From contig JAUHYJ010000201.1 in assembly GCA_030425785.1 (NCBI GenBank), positions 1 to 6,733 on the forward strand: a stretch of DNA of 6,733 nt, read 5' to 3'. The DNA is from Acidimicrobiia bacterium. GTDB taxonomy: Bacteria; Actinomycetota; Acidimicrobiia; Acidimicrobiales; Ilumatobacteraceae. Below are positions 1 to 5,883 of this stretch, piece by piece. Below the pieces are notes generated by a model, which was not told where the DNA came from, ran no database searches, and saw only the letters and a program-made list of their open reading frames with translations. The first letter of the stretch is position 1; every line of letters starts with the position of its first letter. Made by a program: the position numbers and the translations under genes.

Positions 1-568
1 CCGCAAGCTCGCCGCCGAGCTGCAGGAACACCCGAAGGAGCGCGCCGAGCACGTCATGCTCGTCGACCTGGCCCGCAACGACGTCGGCCGGGTCGCGAAG
101 TTCGGCACGGTCCACCCGGACGAGCTGATGACGCTCGAGCGCTACAGCCACGTGATGCACCTCACGTCGCAGGTGTCGGGCGACCTCCGCGACGAGCTCG
201 GCCCGATCGACGTGCTGCGGGCGACACTGCCGGCCGGCACCGTCAGCGGTGCGCCGAAGGTGCGGGCGATGGAGATCATCGACGAGCTCGAACCCGTCAA
301 GCGCGGCCCCTACGCCGGCGTGGTCGGCTACGTCGACTGGTCGGGGAACCTCGACACCGCGATCGCGATCCGCACGATGTTCGTCCGGCCGCCGGACGAC
401 GACGGCACCGTCACCGCCAGCCTGCAGGCCGGCGCGGGGATCGTCGCCGACAGCGTCCCCGACGACGAAGACCTCGAGTGCCGGAACAAGGCGGCAGGTC
501 TCCTGGCCGCGATCCCGGCGGCGCGCCGCATGACCGCCGCTCGTCGCGACGCCGGCACCCCCGCGTAG
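1..568 (+). CDS. trpE: Anthranilate synthase component I, C-terminal part (5' end outside window)
   Basis: The catalytic large subunit of anthranilate synthase converts chorismate plus ammonia (from the TrpG glutaminase) into anthranilate, the first committed step of tryptophan synthesis in the cytoplasm. The reading frame is open from base 2 and gives 188 residues ending in TAG at 566-568; the start lies upstream of the window. The visible part is the conserved end of the chorismate-binding domain: [13 protein letters not shown] (about 19-31), [13 protein letters not shown] (46-58), [20 protein letters not shown] (76-95), [12 protein letters not shown] (99-110), the DTAIAIRT stretch (118-125) and [10 protein letters not shown] (144-153). 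The ERYSHVMH and [15 protein letters not shown] wording fits TrpE better than PabB or salicylate/isochorismate synthases, but those share the fold and the N-terminal tryptophan-binding region that would settle it is missing. The last 15 or so residues are an Arg/Ala-rich, unconserved tail. The next gene converges from the other strand after 8 bases. Confidence 0.92.
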   Translation, partial: RKLAAELQEHPKERAEHVMLVDLARNDVGRVAKFGTVHPDELMTLERYSHVMHLTSQVSGDLRDELGPIDVLRATLPAGTVSGAPKVRAMEIIDELEPVKRGPYAGVVGYVDWSGNLDTAIAIRTMFVRPPDDDGTVTASLQAGAGIVADSVPDDEDLECRNKAAGLLAAIPAARRMTAARRDAGTPA

Positions 569-576
569 CGACGCGA

Positions 577-1152
577 CTACAGCGCGAGCGCGATCAGGAA
601 GATCACGCCGAGGAACGCGAACACCAGGCTGATCAGCACGGCCGCCAGGACGAGCAACGGGAAGCTGGTCAGTGCCGTCACCGCCGCGGTGAGGCGTGCA
701 GAGCTCTCGAGCGGGCCGCCGGCGATGTTCCGGAAGCCGTACATCTGGCGTGACAGCACGATGGCCGACCCACTGTCGCCCCGGGTGCCGTCGATCTCGT
801 CGTCGTCGATCGTGAACGTGTCGATCACCGTGCGCGTCCCGGCCTTTCCCTCGGAGATCAGCGTGCGCACCTCGTCGGCCAGCTCGGGTACGTGCCGTCG
901 AACCGCACCGACGCGCCAGCGTGCGACGAACGCCGACCCGATCGCGATGGCGCCGAACACGATGCCGAGCACGATCCAGACCGTCTGGATGCCGCCCGAC
1001 AGCGCCGCCGCGCCGAGCAGGAACCCTCCGACGCACACAACGAGGGTGCCGAGGAGCAGTCGCGTCGCGAACGCGGCCGCGCGTCCGGCGATCGTGGTGA
1101 TGCCGTCGACGGCGCGTCGTACGAGTCGATCGATGTTGCCCGGTTCGTCCAT
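577..1152 (-). CDS. Three-helix membrane protein of unknown function
   Basis: I do not recognise a named family. The 191-residue product has two adjacent hydrophobic helices near the N-terminus (about residues 32-51 and 58-78), a polar middle of about 80 residues that includes the acidic patch IDDDEID (115-121), and a strongly hydrophobic C-terminus (about 163-190) that runs to the last residue, so the protein probably ends inside or just past the membrane. There is no clear signal peptide; the first 30 residues form a charged, probably amphipathic segment. I chose the ATG at 1150-1152 because a GAGG Shine-Dalgarno core sits about 5 bases before it. The frame stays open upstream to another ATG at 1284, but that extension runs antisense through the ygfZ coding region and has no hydrophobic or conserved character. 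The gene diverges from ygfZ across 45 bases and converges on trpE with an 8-base gap. Its holin-like or envelope-stress-protein-like layout is only a resemblance. Confidence 0.72.
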   Translation of the reverse strand: MDEPGNIDRLVRRAVDGITTIAGRAAAFATRLLLGTLVVCVGGFLLGAAALSGGIQTVWIVLGIVFGAIAIGSAFVARWRVGAVRRHVPELADEVRTLISEGKAGTRTVIDTFTIDDDEIDGTRGDSGSAIVLSRQMYGFRNIAGGPLESSARLTAAVTALTSFPLLVLAAVLISLVFAFLGVIFLIALAL

Positions 1153-1157
1153 GTCAC
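1153..1157 (-). promoter_or_regulatory. Shine-Dalgarno and spacer of the 191-residue membrane protein
   Basis: Read on the - strand, the sequence directly before the ATG is CTCGAGGTGAC-ATG. GAGG with a short spacer is a plausible ribosome binding site and decides the start in favour of residue MDEPGN rather than the longer open frame. Of the four complete genes in this window, this is the only one with a recognisable Shine-Dalgarno core. The marked range covers the spacer and the nearest bases of the core. Confidence 0.45.
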
Positions 1158-1181
1158 CTCGAGTGTGCCACGCCCGACGTT

Positions 1182-1196
1182 CCGCCAGACTGGCGG
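1182..1196. repeat. Perfect 7-1-7 palindrome CCGCCAG-A-CTGGCGG
   Basis: Both arms match exactly around a single central A. It ends two bases before the ygfZ ATG and covers the -10-like hexamer CAGACT (1186-1191). With a one-base centre it cannot fold as a normal hairpin loop without losing inner pairs, so a dimeric DNA-binding protein site is the more natural reading. Chance occurrence in GC-rich DNA is possible. Confidence 0.5.
1186..1191 (+). promoter_or_regulatory. Candidate -10 element for leaderless ygfZ
   Basis: CAGACT is one mismatch from TANNNT and keeps the two most important bases, the A at position 2 and the T at position 6. It lies exactly six bases before the ATG at 1198, which would place the transcription start at or next to the A of the start codon. 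The purine-rich GGCGGG between them abuts the ATG with no spacing and so is not a working Shine-Dalgarno site. No -35 match is evident. Confidence 0.35.
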
Positions 1197-1197
1197 G

Positions 1198-1869
1198 ATG
1201 GAACTCCCTGCCGATCTCGACCGTGCTCTCGGACCTCGCGACATCGTCAGCGTCGTCGGCCCCGACGCCGAGTCGTACCTGCACTCACAGGTCTCGCAGG
1301 TCGTCACGGGCATGACGGTGGGCGAGCAGCGCTGGACGTTCGTGCTCGACCCGTCGGGCAAGATCCTCGGCCTCGCCCGGATCACCCGTGCCGACGACGA
1401 GGTCTACGCGCTCGACACCGATGCGGGCGCCGGCGAGCCGCTCGCCGAGCGGCTGCGTCGATTCATGATCCGTGTCGACGCCGCGATCGAGGTCACGGCG
1501 GCCGATGGTGAGCCGGGTGAGCCGGATGCCGATGCCGAGCGCCGCCGCGTCGAGATCGGCTGGCCGCGGATCGGCGCCGAGATCGTGCCCGGCGAGACCC
1601 TCGTCGCCGGAACCGGACTGGCGGCGGTCGCCGTCAGCTTCACGAAGGGCTGCTATCCCGGCCAGGAGCTCGTCGAGCGCATGGAGAGCCGCGGCGCCGA
1701 TGCCCCGAAGTCGCTCCGGCGTGTCCCCGTCGGCGACGACACGCACCCCGGCGATCCGCTCGTGGTCGACGGCGACGAGGTCGGCACCGTCACCTCGGTC
1801 GCCGGCGGCTCAGCACTCGCGTGGGTGCGCCGCGGCGCCGATGTCGGCGAGATCGTGCAGTTCGGTTAG
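1198..1869 (+). CDS. ygfZ: YgfZ/GcvT-type folate-binding Fe-S maintenance protein, short form
   Basis: YgfZ-family proteins resemble the aminomethyltransferase GcvT, bind tetrahydrofolate, and in E. coli support the activity of certain Fe-S enzymes such as the tRNA methylthiotransferase MiaB. The 223-residue product carries the family hallmark KGCYPGQE (150-157), preceded by AVSFT and followed by LVERM; Cys152 corresponds to the conserved functional cysteine of the family. The N-terminus (VVGPDAESYLHSQVSQV, about 19-36) and the segment DPSGKILGLARI (51-62) match the usual first subdomain, and the C-terminal barrel (about 175-221) is present. The protein is about 100 residues shorter than E. 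coli YgfZ (326): residues 100-118 are a charged Asp/Glu/Gly/Arg linker where the middle subdomain would be expected. The ATG at 1198 is preferred; an in-frame GTG at 1165 has no ribosome site. Its stop codon interlocks with that of the M50 protease gene. Membership is firm; the exact substrate enzymes are not visible. Confidence 0.9.
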   Translation: MELPADLDRALGPRDIVSVVGPDAESYLHSQVSQVVTGMTVGEQRWTFVLDPSGKILGLARITRADDEVYALDTDAGAGEPLAERLRRFMIRVDAAIEVTAADGEPGEPDADAERRRVEIGWPRIGAEIVPGETLVAGTGLAAVAVSFTKGCYPGQELVERMESRGADAPKSLRRVPVGDDTHPGDPLVVDGDEVGTVTSVAGGSALAWVRRGADVGEIVQFG

Positions 1870-3092
1870 GCCGGCAGCCGTTCGCGCATGGCCCTGATCT
1901 CGGGGCGATCGCGGACGACGGCGAGCTCGGGTGCCTGATCGATCGAGCGGCCGAGCAGCATGAGATAGCCCTCGTGCTCGTCGGCCGCCGCGTGCTCGGC
2001 GGCCTCAAGCCAGCTCGCCGCGTTGGCGGGGTCGCCCGTCGCCGCTGCCGCACGCGCGACCGCGACCGCGAACGGCGAGGTCCGGTGCTTGACGAACGCC
2101 GCCGCCGCCAGGTCGCCGGCGCGCCGATGATCGCCGATCGCCATCAGGACGTCGACCGCGACGCGCGCGCTCTGCGGGTTGTCGGAGGGCAGCTCGTGGG
2201 GCAGGACGTCCGCGATCGCCCGCAGCTGGCCGGCGCTCGCGCCCTGCGGAGGCGCCCACCGGGCGGGTCGGCTCGATCGCAGGTCGTCGACGATGGCGGC
2301 GGCGGCGCCCTCGCGATCACCGGCGACGAGGCGTCGATGTGCCTCGTACCAGGGCGACAGCCGCTGGCCCGGTTCGAGGATGCCCGGCCGCCCGGTCTGC
2401 CACGCCGCCGTCTCGGCGTCGACCGCCCGGCCGGCGTCGGAGTTCGGGCCCGATCGCGCCGAGCGCCGGGTCGACTGCAGGATCTGGATCTGGCTGATCA
2501 GCAGGAAGGCGATGAAGATCCCGAACCCGCCGTTGCCGGTGCTGAACATCAGTGCGGCGCCGGCGGCGGTCACGACGATGCTGGCGATCGCCATGACCCG
2601 TGCGGCCTTGCGGCCGATCACCGCCTCGAGTCCGGTCATCACGAGATGGCCGCCGTCGAGTGGCAGGACCGGAATGAGGTTCATGGCACCGATCGCGGGT
2701 CCGGCCCACCAGATCGCCGCCGACGCGTCGGACTGGCGAACGCTGTCGAGCGAGAACGGGTTGACACCCATCGCGACCAAGGTCGCGAGGCTGACCGCGA
2801 TGTGCGTGCCCGGCCCGGCGATCGAGATGAGGGCGCGCTGCGGACGCGACAGGACCCGGCCGCGAGCGGGTCGGAACGAGGTGTAGCCAGCCAAGAAGTC
2901 GAGCGAGATGGACGCCTCGGCTCCGGACGACCGGGCGGCGACGGCGTGTCCGAGCTCGTGGAGCAAGGTGAACACCGCGATCGCCCCTGCGAGCCACAGC
3001 CCGAACGCGTCCTGGTAGAGCAGGACGATCAGGCCGAGGAAGATGACGAAGCCCGACCGGACGTGGACGTCGAAGCCGAGCAGCCGGAACAC
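1866..3092 (-). CDS. M50 (site-2-type) membrane zinc metalloprotease with helical-repeat C-terminus
   Basis: M50 proteases cut substrates within or next to the membrane, often anti-sigma factors or signal-peptide remnants. The 408-residue protein shows the zinc motif HELGH at 45-49 (two His ligands and the catalytic Glu46) inside a hydrophobic helix, and the second motif NLIPVLPLDGGH at 138-149 with Asp146 as the third ligand. About six membrane segments are seen: 12-28, 31-50, 84-110, 125-145, 163-185 and 187-206. No PDZ domain separates the motifs, so it belongs with the compact SpoIVFB/Rip3-like group rather than RseP. Residues about 215-408 are soluble, Ala-rich and look like TPR-type helix pairs. 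The start is GTG at 3090-3092: an in-frame TAG at 3102-3104 closes the frame upstream and there is no other start between. A TAGCAT hexamer sits six bases before it. The gene diverges from ppdK and converges on ygfZ with overlapping stops. Its substrate cannot be told from context. Confidence 0.9.
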   Translation of the reverse strand: MFRLLGFDVHVRSGFVIFLGLIVLLYQDAFGLWLAGAIAVFTLLHELGHAVAARSSGAEASISLDFLAGYTSFRPARGRVLSRPQRALISIAGPGTHIAVSLATLVAMGVNPFSLDSVRQSDASAAIWWAGPAIGAMNLIPVLPLDGGHLVMTGLEAVIGRKAARVMAIASIVVTAAGAALMFSTGNGGFGIFIAFLLISQIQILQSTRRSARSGPNSDAGRAVDAETAAWQTGRPGILEPGQRLSPWYEAHRRLVAGDREGAAAAIVDDLRSSRPARWAPPQGASAGQLRAIADVLPHELPSDNPQSARVAVDVLMAIGDHRRAGDLAAAAFVKHRTSPFAVAVARAAAATGDPANAASWLEAAEHAAADEHEGYLMLLGRSIDQAPELAVVRDRPEIRAMRERLPA

Positions 3093-3098
3093 GACACC

Positions 3099-3104
3099 AT
3101 GCTA
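3099..3104 (-). promoter_or_regulatory. Candidate -10 element for leaderless M50 gene
   Basis: On the - strand TAGCAT is a full match to TANNNT and ends six bases before the GTG start at 3092. This would put the transcript's first base at about the G of GTG. There is no Shine-Dalgarno sequence in the six intervening bases (GGTGTC). The -35 zone about 17-18 bases further upstream is GC-rich and has no clear box, as is common in actinobacterial promoters. Confidence 0.5.
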
Positions 3105-3163
3105 CGGCCCCGTCCGCCGGGCCGCAGGGCGACTCGAGCGATGCGCCAGGGTCGAGCGACTCT

Positions 3164-3220
3164 TTCCGGCGTGCGGAACAGGGCTTCCGGTCACCCGGGG
3201 GTGCTGTGTCACACTCGGAA
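3164..3220. repeat. Four TTCCG/CGGAA motifs spaced by helical turns
   Basis: TTCCG at 3164-3168, CGGAA at 3174-3178, TTCCG at 3185-3189 and CGGAA at 3216-3220. Centre-to-centre distances are 10, 11 and 31 bases, close to one, one and three turns of DNA, so all four face the same side. The orientation alternates, giving the inverted pair TTCCG-N5-CGGAA and the opposite pair CGGAA-N6-TTCCG. The third copy lies near where a -35 box for ppdK would be. The 5-mer also occurs in coding DNA, so significance rests on the spacing. Confidence 0.45.
3210..3215 (+). promoter_or_regulatory. Candidate -10 element for leaderless ppdK
   Basis: CACACT keeps the A at position 2 and T at position 6 of TANNNT and ends six bases before the GTG at 3222, the same spacing as at the ygfZ and M50 starts. 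No Shine-Dalgarno core is present in the intervening CGGAAC. The first base of the hexamer is a mismatch, so this is the weaker reading taken alone; the shared spacing is what supports it. Confidence 0.33.
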
Positions 3221-3221
3221 C

Positions 3222-5867
3222 GTGACTTACGTCTACGCGTTCGACCATCGTCATCGGCGGTCGCCGATGACGTACAAGGGACTGCTGGGTGGCAAGGGCG
3301 CCAACCTCGCCGAGATGACCACCGTGCTCGGTCTGCCGGTGCCACCGGGCTTCACGGTGTCGACCGACGCCTGCCTCGAGTTCCTGCGGACCGGCTGGCC
3401 CGACGGGCTCGCCGACGAGGTGACCAAGCACGTCGTCAAGCTCGAGAAGTCGATGGGCCGCAAGCTCGGCGACCCCGACGACCCGCTGCTGGTCTCGGTG
3501 CGGTCGGGCGCAGCGATGTCGATGCCGGGGATGATGGACACGGTGCTCAATCTGGGCCTCAACGACGAGAGCGTCGTGGGTCTGGCCAAGGCCACCGGGA
3601 GCGAGCGCTTCGCCTACGACTCGTACCGGCGCTTCATCTCGATGTACGGCAACGTCGTCATGGGCATCGACAGCGAGGCGTTCGAGGGCCCGCTCGCGCA
3701 GGCACGCGAGGACGAGGGTGTCGCGACCGACGCAGAGCTGTCCGCCGTCGCCCTCAAGCAGCTGTGCGGCACGTTCCAGAAGGCGGTCAAGAAGGCGACG
3801 GGGTCGCCGTTCCCGTCCGACCCGCGCGCCCAGCTCGACGGCGCGATCGCCGCGGTGTTCGAGTCGTGGGACCTCCCGCGAGCCCGCGCGTACCGCGTGC
3901 GCGAGAAGATCAGCCACGACCTCGGCACCGCGGTGAACGTGCAGGTGATGGTGTTCGGCAACCGCGACGACGACTCGGCGACCGGTGTCGGCTTCACCCG
4001 CAACGCGGCGACCGGCGAGAACAAGCCGTACGGCGACTTCCTGGTCAACGCGCAGGGTGAAGACGTCGTCGCCGGCATTCGCAACACCCAGACGCTCGAG
4101 GACATGAAGTCGCGCTTCGCGACGATCTACGACGAGCTGATCGAGGCGTTCGTGCGGCTCGAGGCGCATTACACCGACATGTGCGACGTCGAGTTCACGA
4201 TCGAGCAGGGCAAGCTCTGGCTCCTGCAGACGCGCATCGGCAAGCGCACCGGTGCGGCGGCGCTGAAGATGGCCGTCGACATGACCAAGGGCACGAAGGG
4301 GCCCGACGGCACGACGTGGAAGATCTCCCGCGAGGAGGCGATCACCCGGATCACCGAGGACCACATCGAGTCGGTGATGCACCCGCAGTTCGCCTCGAAG
4401 CTGCCGGCGCTGACGGTCGCACTCGGCGCGTCGCCGGGTGCCGCGGTCGGTCGGGTCTACTTCACCGCCGACGATGCCGAACACGCCGCCAAGCGGGGCG
4501 AGGACGTCATCCTCGTCCGCAACGAGACGAGCCCGGACGACGTCCACGGGATGCTGGCCTCGAAGGGCATCCTCACGGCCCGTGGCGGTTTGGTGAGCCA
4601 CGCCGCGGTGGTCGCACGCGGCTGGGGGACACCGGCCGTGGTCGGCGCCGAGGCGATCCACATCGGCGACGGGCAGTTCAGCGTCGGCGACACCGTGGTC
4701 GAGCGCGGTGACTGGTTGTCGATCGACGGCACGACCGGCGAGATCATGGCCGGCCAGTGTGAGCTGGCGGGCGTGAAGCCCCCGGCCGAGTTCGACACGA
4801 TCCTCGGCTGGGCCGACAAGGTCCGCAAGGGCAAGCTCGCCGTGCGCGCCAATGCCGACACCGGCGAGGACGCAGCCCAGGCGCGCGAGTTCGGTGCCCA
4901 GGGCATCGGCTTGTGCCGCACCGAGCACATGTTCCTCGCGCCCGACCGTCTGCCGATCGTGCGCGACATGATCCTGGCCAACACCCCGAAACAGGAGGAG
5001 AAGGCGCTCGAGCGCCTCCGCGAGGCGCAGGAGGCCGACTTCGTCGAGATCCTCGACGCGATGGACGGGCTGCCGGTCACGGTGCGACTGCTCGACCCGC
5101 CGCTGCACGAGTTCCTGCCTTCGGTCGAGGAGCTCAAGGTCAAGCAGGCGGCCAAGGGCAAGCTGAGCAAGAAGGAACAGCAGATGCTCGAGGCGGCCGA
5201 GCACTGGTCGGAGCACAACCCGATGATCGGCACCCGCGGCGTCCGCCTCGGCGTGATCAAGCCGGGTCTCTACGCCATGCAGGTGCGGGCGCTGCTCGCC
5301 GCCGCCGCCCGGCTGCGTGAGCAGGGCAAGAAGCCGATCGTCGAGATCATGATCCCGCTCACGGTCACTCGCGAGGAGCTCGCGCTCGCTCGCAGCTGGG
5401 TGCAGGAGGAGATCGACGCCGCGTTCGCCGGGAGTCGCCGCAAGCCGCACATCACGATCGGCACGATGATCGAGACGCCTCGGGCGGCGATCCGTGCCGA
5501 CGAGCTCGCCGAGGCCGCGGACTTCTTCAGCTTCGGCACGAACGACCTCACCCAGCTGACGTTCGGGTTCAGTCGCGACGACGTCGAGAGCCACATGATG
5601 CCCGAGTACCTCCAGCTGGGTCTGCTGCCCCGCAACCCGTTCGACTCGATCGACCAGACCGGCGTGGGCGACCTCGTCCGGATGGGTGCGGATCGGGGAC
5701 GCAGCACCAAGCCCGATCTGAAGCTCGGCGTGTGCGGCGAGCACGGCGGCGACCCGGACTCGATCCGGCTGTTCTTCGACGCCGGGCTCGACTACGTGTC
5801 GTGCTCGCCGTTCCGGGTGCCCGTCGCCCGCCTCGCCGCCGCCCAGGCGGTCATCAGCAACGGTTAG
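3222..5867 (+). CDS. ppdK: Pyruvate, phosphate dikinase
   Basis: PPDK interconverts pyruvate + ATP + phosphate and phosphoenolpyruvate + AMP + pyrophosphate in the cytoplasm, serving gluconeogenesis or reversed, PPi-saving glycolysis. The 881-residue product has the full family length and order. The ATP-grasp part has GGKGANLAEM (Lys25), the VRSGAAMSMPGMMDT loop (Arg94), Asp322, Glu324, Gln336 and Arg338 in LQTR. The swivelling phosphohistidine domain (about 397-500) has catalytic His460 in VSHAAVVARGWG. The PEP/pyruvate barrel has GIGLCRTEH (Arg566), FGTNDLTQLTFGFSRDD (from 771) and CGEHGGDP with catalytic Cys838, then YVSCSPFRVPVARLAAAQA near the end. The GTG at 3222 gives VTYVYAF, the usual N-terminal strand; an in-frame GTG at 3201 would add seven unconserved residues. 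The frame stays open far upstream but there it is antisense to the M50 gene. The position normally Thr, two before the catalytic His, is Val458. The 3' end converges on an oxidoreductase gene after 16 bases. Confidence 0.97.
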   Translation: MTYVYAFDHRHRRSPMTYKGLLGGKGANLAEMTTVLGLPVPPGFTVSTDACLEFLRTGWPDGLADEVTKHVVKLEKSMGRKLGDPDDPLLVSVRSGAAMSMPGMMDTVLNLGLNDESVVGLAKATGSERFAYDSYRRFISMYGNVVMGIDSEAFEGPLAQAREDEGVATDAELSAVALKQLCGTFQKAVKKATGSPFPSDPRAQLDGAIAAVFESWDLPRARAYRVREKISHDLGTAVNVQVMVFGNRDDDSATGVGFTRNAATGENKPYGDFLVNAQGEDVVAGIRNTQTLEDMKSRFATIYDELIEAFVRLEAHYTDMCDVEFTIEQGKLWLLQTRIGKRTGAAALKMAVDMTKGTKGPDGTTWKISREEAITRITEDHIESVMHPQFASKLPALTVALGASPGAAVGRVYFTADDAEHAAKRGEDVILVRNETSPDDVHGMLASKGILTARGGLVSHAAVVARGWGTPAVVGAEAIHIGDGQFSVGDTVVERGDWLSIDGTTGEIMAGQCELAGVKPPAEFDTILGWADKVRKGKLAVRANADTGEDAAQAREFGAQGIGLCRTEHMFLAPDRLPIVRDMILANTPKQEEKALERLREAQEADFVEILDAMDGLPVTVRLLDPPLHEFLPSVEELKVKQAAKGKLSKKEQQMLEAAEHWSEHNPMIGTRGVRLGVIKPGLYAMQVRALLAAAARLREQGKKPIVEIMIPLTVTREELALARSWVQEEIDAAFAGSRRKPHITIGTMIETPRAAIRADELAEAADFFSFGTNDLTQLTFGFSRDDVESHMMPEYLQLGLLPRNPFDSIDQTGVGDLVRMGADRGRSTKPDLKLGVCGEHGGDPDSIRLFFDAGLDYVSCSPFRVPVARLAAAQAVISNG

Positions 5868-5883
5868 TGCCGGGAACGACCCG

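Larger units (their letters stand above)
1153..1197. promoter_or_regulatory. 45-base divergent control region (membrane protein / ygfZ)
   Basis: This is the only DNA between the start codons of two genes that read away from each other, so it must hold at least part of both promoters unless they reach into coding sequence. It contains a perfect 15-base interrupted palindrome near ygfZ and, on the - strand, a CACACT hexamer nine bases before the membrane-protein ATG. No good TTGACA-like -35 box is visible for either direction. Two back-to-back promoters in 45 bases would have to overlap, so the genes could be reciprocally controlled; that is inference. Confidence 0.55.
3093..3221. promoter_or_regulatory. 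129-base divergent control region (M50 protease / ppdK)
   Basis: No gene fits here. The region holds, from the M50 side to the ppdK side: TAGCAT (- strand) just before the M50 start, TTCCG at 3164-3168, CGGAA at 3174-3178, TTCCG at 3185-3189, the interrupted palindrome CACCC-GG-GGGTG at 3192-3203, the short palindrome TGTG-T-CACA at 3205-3213, CACACT at 3210-3215 and CGGAA at 3216-3220, directly before the ppdK start. The density of symmetric elements is concentrated in the 60 bases nearest ppdK, so control of the dikinase is the likely purpose. Confidence 0.6.

Noticed and set aside
563..583. Possible hairpin GCGTAG / CTAC-A-GC between trpE and the membrane protein
   Set aside because: The stem is six pairs with a bulged A and an eight-base loop, made partly of the two stop codons themselves, and has no T tract. 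Too weak to call a terminator.
892..1197. Open + strand extension upstream of ygfZ
   Set aside because: It is antisense to the membrane protein gene and composed of charged, unconserved sequence; the YgfZ homology begins just after the ATG at 1198.
1821..3221. Upstream in-frame extension of ppdK of 467 codons
   Set aside because: The stretch is Arg/Gly/Asp-rich and unconserved and lies antisense to the M50 protease, whose zinc motifs are clear. The PPDK family N-terminus begins at the GTG at 3222.
2317..3345. A 342-codon - strand open frame overlapping the M50 gene in another frame
   Set aside because: Its product is Arg/Pro/Asp-rich without hydrophobic segments; the overlapping M50 frame has HELGH, DGGH and membrane helices, so this is a shadow.
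3102..5744. An 880-codon open frame on the - strand, antisense to ppdK
   Set aside because: The + strand product matches PPDK throughout with every catalytic motif, while the antisense product is a Leu/Arg/Asp/Val/His-rich low-complexity chain with no domains. Long antisense frames are a normal by-product of high-GC codon bias.
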